In this document: in pieces, positions 33,675 through 42,243 of the stretch
Layout: each line of letters starts with the position of its first letter
Position numbering within the stretch: the stretch's first letter is position 1
From: Mesorhizobium sp. M1E.F.Ca.ET.045.02.1.1
GTDB taxonomy: Bacteria > Pseudomonadota > Alphaproteobacteria > Rhizobiales > Rhizobiaceae
NCBI RefSeq assembly: GCF_003952485.1
Contig: NZ_CP034447.1
Span: forward strand, 3,982,501-4,046,500
DNA length: 64,000 bases
Direction: 5' to 3'
Notes under the pieces: generated by a model
Told to the model about the DNA's origin: nothing
The model's input: only the letters and a program-made list of their open reading frames with translations
Database searches by the model: none
Program-made: the position numbers and the translations under genes

Positions 33675-34529
33675 TTACGGGCGTGCCGCGAGTCCGGCCA
33701 TCGCTAAAAGGTATCCAACTGTTGATGCGGTAATGATCCCACCCCCAACCAGGGTCGACAGGGAGGGTGTTTCGCCGAATGCGAGCCACACCCAAAATGG
33801 AGCGAGCGGCGTTTCTAGCGCTCCAATCAAGGAGGCTTGCGAAGCTGGAACGCGACGAGCGCCAGCCGAATAGAACGCAAAAGCTAATCCCACTTGCACC
33901 AGGCCAAAAAGCGCAAGGTATACCAGAGGTCTCAGACCTGGTGATAATGGCGCAGCGAAGCACAAGCTGACCATTGAGACTAAAACGTTGGCCGCGCAGA
34001 CGGAAGCCAGAAGCGATTCTTCGCGGTATCGGCGCATACACACAGCAACAAACGCGGTCATGAAGGTCATGACGAAGGCGAGAGCGTTGCCAATCAAGTC
34101 GGAGTCTAGATCTGTTCCCCAGACGAGCACGCAGATACCTGCAGCCATCATAACTATTGCCAACAGGGTCGCAGGACGAATTTTCTCCCCCAGCCAAAGC
34201 CACCCCATGATAGCCGTGAAGACAGGTGTCGTCCCGTAGAGGGCTGCTACGTTGGCGATCGAGGTTAGCTGACACGCGGGGATGAACGCCAATAGAGCCA
34301 ATGCCAACGAGGCTGCAACAGTAATCCCTCGCCCTGTTGGGCGAAGGCTATGTCTTGGCCCGTCTACAACGAGATAAATTGCCAGGAAAACCGCTGCAAA
34401 CAGACTGCGCCAAAACAAAATTGTCCAAGCGTCAAGCGGCAGAACCCTAATGAAGAGCCCAGCGGTGCTCCACGCGACGGCAGAGATCGCGACAAAAAGA
34501 AGCCCCTTCCTATAACTTTTTTGAAGCAA
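33675..34529 (-). CDS. DMT-superfamily (EamA) transporter
   Basis: 284 residues with about ten hydrophobic segments in two repeated EamA halves, e.g. AISAVAWSTAGLFIRVLPLD at the start and LIGALETPLAPFWVWLAFGE, the typical second-half motif. Members export amino acids, metabolites or related amines. It lies 20 bp after the alanine racemase gene and 59 bp before the HAD gene. Export of D-alanine or a related product is possible but not shown. Confidence 0.85.
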   Translation of the reverse strand: MLQKSYRKGLLFVAISAVAWSTAGLFIRVLPLDAWTILFWRSLFAAVFLAIYLVVDGPRHSLRPTGRGITVAASLALALLAFIPACQLTSIANVAALYGTTPVFTAIMGWLWLGEKIRPATLLAIVMMAAGICVLVWGTDLDSDLIGNALAFVMTFMTAFVAVCMRRYREESLLASVCAANVLVSMVSLCFAAPLSPGLRPLVYLALFGLVQVGLAFAFYSAGARRVPASQASLIGALETPLAPFWVWLAFGETPSLSTLVGGGIITASTVGYLLAMAGLAARP

Positions 34530-34549
34530 GGCAGTCGGGCCTCTTCGCT

Positions 34550-35716
34550 CTAGCCAGGGATGGCGCGCGGATCGTGTTCATGGCCCGCATCAGTCAAGTT
34601 GCCCGGGAACCCCGCAGATGCAGGAGAACGATCCAGATACCGCCTTGCGCAACCGACGCCGAGACGTGTGAGCACTTCTTGTGGATGAACGCCAGCGGTC
34701 GCGGCAAGGTCATCCACGGTGAAAACGTCGCCCAGCAGTTCCGCTTCCCTGCCCGGACCACAAAGCGTCTCAGGAACATCCGTAACATCAATCGTTATGT
34801 ATTCCATGGACACTCTTCCGATTAGAGGAGCAGAATATCCAGCAAACCGGACGGATATCTTGTTGGCGCAGGCCCATGGAAGGCCATTCCTATAGCCGAT
34901 CGCGACGATCGCAATGCGGCTGGCTCGGGCCGTGCGAAAAGTCGCACCGTATCCAACTGCCTCACCCCTTGCGACTTTGCGCACCTCCAGTGTTTTTGCT
35001 TTGAGGCTCGCAACGGGCTTTAAAGGATTTGGCCGGATGCCGGCATTATTAAGTCCGTAAAGTGCCGAGCCCACCCGTACCATATCGAAGTGATATTGTT
35101 CCCCCAGCCACACACCGGCGGAGGCCGCGAGACTGCGGAGTGCCGGTTTAAGCAGATCTGACGTCGCCTGAAAGCGGTCCCTTTGTAGTAAGTTCATTGC
35201 GTCCCCTGCGCGTTCGCTGCATGCGAGGTGGCTGAGTACGACCGAAGGCGGACGCCGCTTAAAGATACCACTAAGATACTCGCGCCGTACGTCGCCGAAA
35301 GCGAGGCCAAGGCGAGAGAACCCAGTCTCCACGTTGAGGAAGTATGTTTGCGGCTCGGGTGCGCCGCTAATGGCATCCAGTTCGACACAATTGTTCACAA
35401 CTGGTATAAGGCCGTTCGATCGGTAGTGGCCGCCATATCTCGCAAACTCATCGCAAAAAACCGCAACGTCCGCGCCGATGTGGGATGACCTCAGAAGCAG
35501 CGCTTCGTGCAGATTGCCGACGAGGAGCAGATCACATCCGGCCTCAATGAGGGCGCCTGCAATCTTAACCAAGCCAAGCCCGTAGGCGTCGCTTTTTACG
35601 ACAGCGGCTACTTTTACCTTTGGGCCAACGAGGGCCGATATGGTCTGAAAGTTCGCCTGAATCGCGCTGAGATCGATTTCGAGTACAACATCGGCAGGTC
35701 GTACCGAGGCCAACAT
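34550..35716 (-). CDS. alr: Alanine racemase (PLP-dependent)
   Basis: 388 residues from the ATG giving MLASVRPADVVLEIDLSAI, with GGTGGAG upstream; the frame extends to 35800 without family similarity. The PLP lysine is in AAVVKSDAYGLG (~38), the PLP-arm and second-domain motifs are EAVGYGATFRTA, AIGYRNGLPW and IGRVSMEYITIDVTD, the last in the usual position of VSMD-x-x-x-D-x-T. It interconverts L- and D-alanine or a similar amino acid. As a non-essential copy in an operon with an exporter and a HAD phosphatase, it is likely catabolic or biosynthetic for a secreted compound rather than the housekeeping enzyme. Confidence 0.85.
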   Translation of the reverse strand: MLASVRPADVVLEIDLSAIQANFQTISALVGPKVKVAAVVKSDAYGLGLVKIAGALIEAGCDLLLVGNLHEALLLRSSHIGADVAVFCDEFARYGGHYRSNGLIPVVNNCVELDAISGAPEPQTYFLNVETGFSRLGLAFGDVRREYLSGIFKRRPPSVVLSHLACSERAGDAMNLLQRDRFQATSDLLKPALRSLAASAGVWLGEQYHFDMVRVGSALYGLNNAGIRPNPLKPVASLKAKTLEVRKVARGEAVGYGATFRTARASRIAIVAIGYRNGLPWACANKISVRFAGYSAPLIGRVSMEYITIDVTDVPETLCGPGREAELLGDVFTVDDLAATAGVHPQEVLTRLGVGCARRYLDRSPASAGFPGNLTDAGHEHDPRAIPG

Positions 35717-35897
35717 GTCTTGCTCTCCACCGCCCTCAGCCCGCCTTTCGAAGCACGGCGGGCGACATGTCAACCGGTACATCGAAAAGCTCAGCCGCAC
35801 TCCATACCTCCTGTCACACGCCAGCGATTCTCAACTGCCGACTTGCTTTGCCAGAGAAGAACAGAAAAATTTCCCGAGGTCTAGCACTTTAAACTAT

Positions 35898-35919
35898 AAT
35901 ATAACGTAAAAGTTATATT
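35898..35919. promoter_or_regulatory. Inverted repeat in the alr / 36024 divergent promoter
   Basis: AATATAAC (35898-35905) and GTTATATT (35912-35919) are perfect inverted arms around a 6-base spacer, overlapping a perfect TATAAT (35895-35900) on the plus strand. This is a plausible operator and promoter in the ~300-bp divergent region between alr and the oxidoreductase. The cognate regulator is unknown; the truncated IclR gene at 37393 is a candidate. Confidence 0.5.
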
Positions 35920-36023
35920 GCGAAATTGTTTCACTCAGGCAACATCAACTTCACGGAACTCTCCTTCCATCCTTATGAGCCTCACGTTACAACTCTCTTC
36001 GGCAACGGAAACGGAGAGCTGCA

Positions 36024-37178
36024 GTGAATGGAAGCGTAAAGATCCTCATTGTTGGGCACGGCGTACTTGGCGGGGCCGTTCTTGATTTTCTCAGTCAAAG
36101 CGGCAGACCCTACGATCTGCACGTCGGAGCGCGAGATCTGCAGCGAGCCTCCTTGAGGGTCAACCTGGCGAAGTACACTGCCGTAAACCTCGGGGTCTCT
36201 CCGTCCATCGAGGTAGTTCCGCTGGATTTGATGAATACAGAGGCTACAGCAGAGCGCCTATCGGCTCTCCGTCCTGATATAATTTTCAACGCAACAACTT
36301 TGCATTCCTGGTGGCGGATAACGCAATTGCCGACCGATGCCTATCAGCAGATCGATCGAGCACGCGGAGGCGTATGGACGCCTATGCATCTAGTGCTCGT
36401 ACGACGCCTCATGAGGGCTGTGCGGGAAGCTGATTTGGAGAGCGTCGTCGTAAACGCATCTTACCCTGACGTGACGCATGCCGCGCTTGCGGCCGAGGGT
36501 CTCTCGCCAACAATTGGGATCGGCAACATCGCAAATGCGGTTCCGGGCATCAGGTTGGCAGCCGCACATCTTCTGGGTTGCGAACTGAAAGCGGTGGATG
36601 TGCAGTTTTTCGCCCAACACTATGTCAGTTATCGTATGCCGAGCACCGGTTCCACGGACGGAGCACCTTGTCACTTGACCATATATCGCAACGGCCAGGA
36701 AGTTAAGCCACAGGAACTGCGGCACGAAGAGATCTTTGCGAACGTAGCCGGACGTTTCCGCCGAGTGAAAGGTCTTGCGGGGCAATCCGTCACCGCTTCG
36801 TCAGCGACAGCGATTCTACGTGCGTTTGCCGATCACTTGGAACGCGTTGTTCACGCGCCGGGACCACTAGGTCTCGTGGGAGGCTATCCCGTCAGGATTG
36901 CTCCAACTGGTATTTCGATCGAACTGCCTCAAGGTTTGTCACTGGACGATGCGGTGGAGATCAATTGGCAATGCCAGAAATACGACGGGATTGAGGCGGT
37001 CGAAAGCGACGGTACCGTGCGCTTCACGGGAGAATCGGCAGGAATCCTGCGTGAGCTGCTCGGCTATGACTGCGAAGCAATGGCGCTGGATGAGTGCGAA
37101 AAACGCGCAGAGGAGTTGGCAGCTAAATACGCCGAATATTGCGGTCGCCTTCAATCAGGCGCCACTCGCGCCGCCTGA
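36024..37178 (+). CDS. Saccharopine-dehydrogenase-like NAD(P)-binding oxidoreductase
   Basis: 384 residues starting at a GTG preceded by ACGGAGAG. An N-terminal Rossmann motif (ILIVGHGVLGGAVLDFLSQS, ~7-26) is followed by a basic VGARDLQRA loop, which suggests NADP preference. IEVVPLDLMNTEATAERL and LRPDIIFNATT match the saccharopine dehydrogenase/homospermidine synthase-type N-domain. Such enzymes reduce or oxidise imine links between amino acids, including opine-like compounds. No precise substrate can be assigned. It diverges from the alr operon and precedes the broken IclR gene. Confidence 0.7.
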   Translation: MNGSVKILIVGHGVLGGAVLDFLSQSGRPYDLHVGARDLQRASLRVNLAKYTAVNLGVSPSIEVVPLDLMNTEATAERLSALRPDIIFNATTLHSWWRITQLPTDAYQQIDRARGGVWTPMHLVLVRRLMRAVREADLESVVVNASYPDVTHAALAAEGLSPTIGIGNIANAVPGIRLAAAHLLGCELKAVDVQFFAQHYVSYRMPSTGSTDGAPCHLTIYRNGQEVKPQELRHEEIFANVAGRFRRVKGLAGQSVTASSATAILRAFADHLERVVHAPGPLGLVGGYPVRIAPTGISIELPQGLSLDDAVEINWQCQKYDGIEAVESDGTVRFTGESAGILRELLGYDCEAMALDECEKRAEELAAKYAEYCGRLQSGATRAA

Positions 37179-37392
37179 CTTCATAACTCACGGCCTGGCT
37201 TGCAAATGTACAGCTGTTAGTTCGATCTGGCCCCTTTTACCCTCCCGGGCGCCTGTAGATTGTCTGCCACCGCAAGCGTCTCGCCTGATTGCACGAAAAT
37301 GCAGCCGATCACCGGCAGAACTTGGAACACCGTTTTTTCCACTGAGCGCCGTGGCAAGTCGATCGGTTTTACAACCTTGAGGGGGTGCCATC

Positions 37393-37653
37393 GTGAGAAG
37401 GCAAATCAATAAGACTGAAACAGAAGAAGTAAATGGCGCACAGCTTCTTGACCGCTCTGTGGCTCTTCTAAAGTATCTTGTCGAGGTGGGGGAGGAAGGG
37501 GCGCGCATGCACGAAATGGCGAAAGCCTTCGGCCTCACCATGGCGGTAACGCGTCGTATCGTTAGCGCACTACTAGAGCGGCATTTACTACTTGAGAGGG
37601 AATCACGAGGCGTTCCCGTCGTGCGCTTCTCGCTTAAGCTGCTGGACCGATTC
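37393..37653 (+). pseudogene. IclR-family regulator truncated after its DNA-binding domain
   Basis: A GTG start (after GAGGGGG) gives MRRQINKTETEEVNGAQLLD, then MHEMAKAFGLTMAVTRRIV and VVRFSLKLL: an IclR winged HTH like that of the 19253 gene. After about residue 85 similarity to IclR stops and the frame enters an IS6-type transposase (RRKRSVTGKRHMDET). The effector-binding domain is absent, so the hybrid open frame to 37911 is an insertion artefact. It might still make a DNA-binding fragment. Confidence 0.75.
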
Positions 37654-38190
37654 AACCGGCGCAAGCGGAGCGTCACTGGAAAGAGGCACATGGACGAAAC
37701 CTGCAACAAGGTTCGAGCCAATGGATGTACCTCTATCGCGCCATCGACAGCCTCGGCGATACGGTCGAATTCTTCTTCAGCAAAAGCTGCGACCTGCCGG
37801 CGGTCCAAACTCTTCTTACGGAAGGCCCTGCAGTGCCATGCAGGCCGGAACGTATCGCCATCGACGGCAGCCAGACCAATCACGAGGCCATCTGATCTTT
37901 TGCGATCTTGAAAATGGCCTGCGGGATCGATCGCGACGAGCACTGAAGCCGATCAGAACCGCAAGAGCCAGAATTTCAACACCCGCATCGAACAGGATCA
38001 CAGGTGAATCAAGCGCCGCGTCCGGTCCATGCTCGGCCTTCAAGTCAACGACAACACGACAACCGCCGAAATTATCCTCTTGGGCATCGAATGGTTCATA
38101 TGATGCGCAAACGACCGGCGAGGTTTGCCTACGGTCAGACACCCTCATGCCAAGGAGTTCGAAATCCTCGCCGCACGAGCGCCGCGTGAC
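37654..38190 (+). mobile_element. IS6-family transposase remnant
   Basis: Across several frames the stretch gives RRKRSVTGKRHMDET, MYLYRAIDSLGDTVEFFFSK, RPERIAIDGSQTNHEAI, NTRIEQDHR, RVRSMLGLQ and MVHMMRKRPARFAYGQTPS. This is the ordered C-terminal two thirds of an IS6/IS26-type DDE transposase, with at least three frame changes and internal stops. The N-terminal part is missing, replaced by the IclR fragment. Confidence 0.82.
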
Positions 38191-38686
38191 GCTCAACCTG
38201 CCTTTGCGACCCCGGCTGGAGTTTGCGACGGAACCCTCTCATATCAGGTCATTCAAGTGGCTGATGCGGTAATAACATCAAACAGTCGAAAAACCTTAAC
38301 TAAATCTTAATTTGCATATATAGCGGCCCTCACTGACAATCGCAACTGTGGCTTTAGCGCTCGAATTTGGGCCTCAAAACAACCAGTAATGTAAAATGAA
38401 GCAGCATCGCATTAATATCTCTGGACGTCAGCAACGACCTTCCGCCAACACGTATCGCCGGCCTGTGAGCAATCGAAAGCCGAGACATTGCTCGCATTCG
38501 ACCACTTGGCAAAGAAACCATCTGCTGCACGTGAACGCTGGCTCAACCGCTCATCACCCATGTTGGGACAACGACCAGCCGAGGGCGAAAGCTAAAAGCA
38601 AGTACGCACAATGCGCGAAGCGGATTGCATCGCCCTCTACGAAGGCAGCTTCCTTGCTTCGTCTGAATAGTAAAGGAGCCTGAATT
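38191..38686. other. Non-coding stretch upstream of a Gfo/Idh/MocA gene
   Basis: About 500 bp. The frame at 38396-38683 is open but compositionally odd, with no recognised family, and ends at the ribosome site (AAAGGAG) of the next gene. A short frame ending MREADCIALYEGSFLASSE just before 38670 might be the tail of a lost upstream gene. The part at 38270-38330 is A+T-rich and could hold the promoter. Confidence 0.35.
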
Positions 38687-39730
38687 ATGCCAGTTCGGAT
38701 AATCCAGGTAGGACTCGGTCCATGGGGCATTGACTGGGCTGAGACCATAATACCTCGAGTGCCCGAGGTCGAGGCGGTAGGTTGGGTGGAGCCGAACCCA
38801 AAAATGCTGCAGAGAGTGAGGTCGCAGCTAGGGGCTCGCCTGGACCAGTGCTTCTCAACTCTCGAGGCAGCTCTCTCGAACATTGATGCCGACGCAATCT
38901 TGATCACCGCTAACCTCGCGGCTCATGCTTCTCTCATTGCACTCGCACTTGAGGCCGGCAAGCACGTTTTGGTGGAGAAGCCGTTTGTGTCTACTATCGT
39001 TGAGGCAACACACCTGGTCGATATGGCAGACCGTTACGACCTCATCCTTATGGTGAGCCAGAACTTCCGCTTTTTTCCTGCAGCCTTAACCGCCGCCCGG
39101 CTTGTCAGACAGCAAGCACTTGGCACGATCAGCACAGTCCACATTGAGTTCCGGCGGTTTGTGAATTATGCTCCGGCCGAGGAAGATTACTACGCCTTGC
39201 GACAACCTCTACTCGAGGACCTTAGCATTCATCACTTTGACCTTATGCGTATGGTTCTCGGACAGGAACCCCGGCAGGTTTATTGTACAGCTTGGCAGCC
39301 GCCCGGCAGTTCCTTCCGAGAACCGCCGGGGGCAGCTGCGACGATCATCTTCGATCGAGGTACCGTAGTTACCTACCGCGGTAACTGGCTTAGTGCTGGA
39401 GAGGCGACACCCTATGGCGGCGAATGGCATTTGGAATGCGCCGAAGGCGAGATCGTCTGGACTTGCCGCGGTGACCGCGATCTCACGTTGCACGGTGATC
39501 ACGTCGCGATCCGCCGGCGCGGCCAGCCGGTAGTGCCGATCGGCCTTCCCGAGATGCCGTCGTTCGGCCGCCGAGAAAGCTTGGCATCCTTTGCACGCGC
39601 CGTCGAGACTGGCACGGTCGCACCTTACGCCAGCCCGGGTCGGGACAATATTGGAAGTCTCGCTCTCATGCAGGCCGCAATCGCGTCGGCAATAACCGGA
39701 TGTGTAACGCCAGTCGAAACGATACGGTGA
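38687..39730 (+). CDS. Gfo/Idh/MocA family oxidoreductase
   Basis: 347 residues. N-terminal NAD(P)-binding motif VGLGPWGIDWAETIIPRVPE, the HVLVEKPFVSTIVEA lysine motif near 97-111 and the substrate-domain motif EDLSIHHFDLMRMVLG near 181-196. AAGGAG precedes the ATG. Members oxidise or reduce sugars and polyols with NAD(P). It is unrelated in operon to the 22257 paralogue. The gene is bordered by the IS6-type remnant upstream and IS110 debris downstream, so it may be an isolated survivor of a larger cluster. Confidence 0.85.
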   Translation: MPVRIIQVGLGPWGIDWAETIIPRVPEVEAVGWVEPNPKMLQRVRSQLGARLDQCFSTLEAALSNIDADAILITANLAAHASLIALALEAGKHVLVEKPFVSTIVEATHLVDMADRYDLILMVSQNFRFFPAALTAARLVRQQALGTISTVHIEFRRFVNYAPAEEDYYALRQPLLEDLSIHHFDLMRMVLGQEPRQVYCTAWQPPGSSFREPPGAAATIIFDRGTVVTYRGNWLSAGEATPYGGEWHLECAEGEIVWTCRGDRDLTLHGDHVAIRRRGQPVVPIGLPEMPSFGRRESLASFARAVETGTVAPYASPGRDNIGSLALMQAAIASAITGCVTPVETIR

Positions 39731-39884
39731 ATGGCAAGCGCGCGAGGCTTACGCCTGACTCAATAGCTCTGCAAAGACGCCCTCTCTTACAAGGAGCGTC
39801 CAACTATTTGGGCTAGCAAATCAGCCCTCGGGCCGCAGGCCTTCCCGGTAGTGACTAGCGAACGCGCTCTCGAGGTCCTTATAG

Positions 39885-40075
39885 ATTTTTCTCAAGCGCG
39901 GCCATCGTCACCGTGCCGTAGATGTCGGACACCTTGGCAGCGTTCCGCGCGGTGCGATAGTGTTGCGGCCTTTCCTGTGCCAGCACGAGGAAGTCGCGCG
40001 CCGCATTCTGCTTGGTGGACTCGGTGATCGCCGCGATAGCAGCATCAAGCGCCGCGATTGTTGGCTCGATGTCCG
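39885..40075 (-). pseudogene. Remnant of an unidentified conserved gene
   Basis: The minus strand reads IEPTIAALDAAIAAITEST, ARDFLVLAQERPQHYRTA and RNAAKVSDIYGTVTMAALEK, which looks like genuine helical coding sequence without a start and with a frame break. I do not recognise the family. It lies beside IS110 debris. Confidence 0.35.
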
Positions 40076-40372
40076 AATGATGTGGGCGCCCACGAGAACC
40101 GTTCGCGTTTCTTCAAGCGGCAGAAGCTTCTGAAGCTGCTGATATCGGCCGCGGATAATAGTCGTGAGTCCCGTCATTGCGAGGCGTCGATCTTCGGCGA
40201 GAACGGCCCCCGACATGCAGCCATCGTGCGCGGCGACCATCAAGGTGAGACGCGTATTGCCTCACCCTGAGTCGCGCCATAGCCATTGCGACAATGGCCC
40301 GCCTCGACCATCAATGATGGTGTTGAAACGGAGTCGGAGTGATCGGCTCCATACATCATGAGAGGAACAGCC

Positions 40373-40522
40373 ATGGAACACTGTGCGGGAATCGATGTCT
40401 CTCTGGAAGAGAGCAGCTTGTGCATTTTGGACGCGACCCCGGAACGATCGTGCTCGAGCAGCGAGCCCGAGGTACTGGTCCGCTATTTCGACGACTGTCT
40501 GTCGGCCGCTCATTCTGAGTGA
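40373..40522 (+). mobile_element. IS110-family transposase N-terminal remnant
   Basis: MEHCAGIDVSLEESSLCILD starts like the RuvC-type catalytic domain of IS110 transposases and parallels MKYFAGLDVSLEETAICVVE of the intact copy at 42378. SEPEVLVRYF matches SEPEALIKAL. A stop follows after 49 codons and the rest is lost. The intact IS5-type element lies 62 bp downstream. Confidence 0.75.
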
Positions 40523-40584
40523 CACCCACACAAACCTGGCTAGGTCGCCCATTACGGCATCTAGGAGAGCGGTCTGCATTCGAT

Positions 40585-40929
40585 CTAGCAGGCTGTTGAA
40601 GAAGTATCGCGCTTGGCCTTGAGGATGGCCTCGTCGCCGTTGTGGTAGGTGAATGTGATCTCGATCGAGCCGTCGTCGAGCAGTTCGGCGTGGCCGTCGC
40701 CTCTGACTTCGTCCATCTCGTCACATCCGGCCCATGTGAAGTGAACCATCGAGGGGCTGTAGCTGAGATCGAGGCTGGCCTGCAGGGCGCCAAAGGCGAT
40801 CTCGCCATTGTTGTCGCCGCCGATGGTGATCATGGCGGGGCCGCCGAGGTTCAGGTAGCTGCGATCCCACAGATCGGCTTCGACGATGCGCCAGCGGCCG
40901 ATCAACTGGCAGCCTGCGGGCGCAGTCAT
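40585..40929 (-). CDS. IS5-element passenger protein of unknown function
   Basis: 114 residues from the ATG at 40929 (MTAPAGCQLIGRWRIVEADL), overlapping the transposase stop by 4 bp. Segments such as YNPS-like YSPSMVHFTWAGCDEMDE, GHAELLDDGSIEITFTYHNG and DEAILKAKRDTSS suggest a small beta-rich protein. I recall the same small frame accompanying related IS5-type transposases, but its role is unknown. The stop codon TAG is supplied by the CTAG at the element's edge. Confidence 0.6.
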   Translation of the reverse strand: MTAPAGCQLIGRWRIVEADLWDRSYLNLGGPAMITIGGDNNGEIAFGALQASLDLSYSPSMVHFTWAGCDEMDEVRGDGHAELLDDGSIEITFTYHNGDEAILKAKRDTSSTAC

Positions 40930-42017
40930 GTCGGCACCGCGATGAGCCTGGGCAGCCGCACCAGGTTGTAGGCGGCAGCCGCGAAGGTGAAGGCCCACCC
41001 GACGCGGTCGCGGCCGCGCAACTTGGTCTTCGCCTGCCCGGCGACCGTCTTGATCCAGCCGAACGCCTCCTCGATCCGCTTGCGAATACACTGGCTGACG
41101 GCATAGCCGCCGTGCCGGGTCGTTCGGCGATCGGTCGCCGAACTTCGCCCGCTCGTGTTCTGCGCCACGTGCGGCGTCACCTTCATCGAACGCAACTCAT
41201 TGATGAAGTCCTCCGCGTCGTAGGCCTTGTCGGCACCAAGCGTGATCGCCCGAGGCCGCTCGGCGCGCGACTCGATCATGTGCAGGGCCGCCACTCGCTC
41301 GGCATGTCCGTCGGCCAGTGTCAGGCAGGCATCGACCAGCAGGCCGTGGCGGTTCTCCATCAGCCCATGCCCGATGAAGCACAGCTTGGTCTCCTTGCCT
41401 TTGCCCTTGCGGTACAGCCTGGCGTCCGGATCGGTGGTCGAGGCATGCGTGTCGTTCGATCGCTTCTGGTCATGGAAGTCCGCTTCGGTGTTGCGCCCAC
41501 CGCCTTGCGCCGGTGGCTCGTCCGAACCGTCCTTCGCTTTGACGCTCTTCATCGAGGCCCAGGCCTCGACCAGCGTGCCGTCGACCGAGAAGTGGTCCGT
41601 CGACAGAAGTCTCTTCACCTTGGGCTGCGCCAGCACCGCCGCCAGGAACTTCGCCGCGATGTCGCCTTCCAGCAGCCGGTCACGATTCTTCGAGAACACT
41701 GAATGGTTCCATGCCGCATCGTCGACGCCGATGCCGACGAACCAGCGGAATAAGAGGTCGTATTCCAGCCGCTCCATCAAAAGCCGCTCCGAGCGGATCG
41801 AATAGAACGCCTGCAACAGCATCGCTCTGAGCAGCTTCTCAGGCGGGATCGATGGCCGCCCGATCGGCGAATACCGCGCCGCGAACTCCCCCTCCAGTGC
41901 CGACAGCGCCTCATTCACGATGGTCCGGATCGCCCGCAATGGATGATTGCGCCGAACACGGGCTTCAAGGTCCACGTAGCTGAACAGTTCGCCAGTTCGA
42001 TCGTCGCCGCCGCGCAC
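40926..42017 (-). CDS. IS5-family transposase
   Basis: 363 residues. The N-terminal helical domain (ELFSYVDLEARVRRNHPLRA, MLLQAFYSIRSERLLMERLE) precedes the DDE core, with LSTDHFSVDGTLVEAWAS holding the first Asp, ITLGADKAYDAEDFINEL the second and RKRIEEAFGWIKTVAGQ the Glu of the YREK-like motif. It is full length for this IS5 subgroup. Its stop overlaps the start of the passenger frame in ATGA. Confidence 0.9.
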   Translation of the reverse strand: MRGGDDRTGELFSYVDLEARVRRNHPLRAIRTIVNEALSALEGEFAARYSPIGRPSIPPEKLLRAMLLQAFYSIRSERLLMERLEYDLLFRWFVGIGVDDAAWNHSVFSKNRDRLLEGDIAAKFLAAVLAQPKVKRLLSTDHFSVDGTLVEAWASMKSVKAKDGSDEPPAQGGGRNTEADFHDQKRSNDTHASTTDPDARLYRKGKGKETKLCFIGHGLMENRHGLLVDACLTLADGHAERVAALHMIESRAERPRAITLGADKAYDAEDFINELRSMKVTPHVAQNTSGRSSATDRRTTRHGGYAVSQCIRKRIEEAFGWIKTVAGQAKTKLRGRDRVGWAFTFAAAAYNLVRLPRLIAVPT

Positions 42018-42120
42018 CCTTCACCTCCGAATCCCTTCGGAGCCAATGAATCACGCTCATGGCTCGGCGGCGAATGACTTTTTCAACAGCCTGCTAGGCG
42101 ACGTCATAGGAAAGGAATTC

Positions 42121-42243
42121 ATGACTGAGAAAAGGCCGCTCACAATAACTAGCATACCGGTCATCAGCAAGGGTCCCGGACGAGCAAGTGCTTATTCCGA
42201 GCTCCGCCACAATATCCTCAATATGTCTTTGCCGCTATACTGA
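42121..42243 (+). pseudogene. GntR-family regulator truncated by the IS110 element
   Basis: MTEKRPLTITSIPVISKGPG followed by RASAYSELRHNILNMSLPLY and a stop. The second segment matches the first helix of GntR/FadR-type HTH domains (YxxLRxxIL-x-x-x-LPPG). The similarity breaks exactly where LPPG would continue and IS110 sequence begins. AAGGAA precedes the ATG. Only 40 codons remain, so it is surely non-functional. Confidence 0.55.

Larger units (their letters stand above)
40585..42097. mobile_element. Complete IS5-family insertion sequence with CTAG target repeats
   Basis: Terminal inverted repeats GGCTGTTGAAGAAGT (40591-40605) and the complement of ACTTTTTCAACAGCC (42077-42091) bracket the transposase and a passenger frame. 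Just outside, CTAG occurs at both ends (40585-40588, 42094-42097), fitting the 4-bp target duplication of this IS5 subgroup. The element looks intact, unlike its surroundings, so it is probably a recent insertion. Confidence 0.8.

Noticed and set aside
33616..34275. N-terminal extension of the HAD gene to 34275
   Set aside because: It is the antiphase reading of the EamA transporter gene; the HAD family start and ribosome site are at 33615.
37393..37911. A single 172-residue IclR protein
   Set aside because: Only the first ~85 residues are IclR; the remainder is IS6 transposase sequence read partly out of frame.
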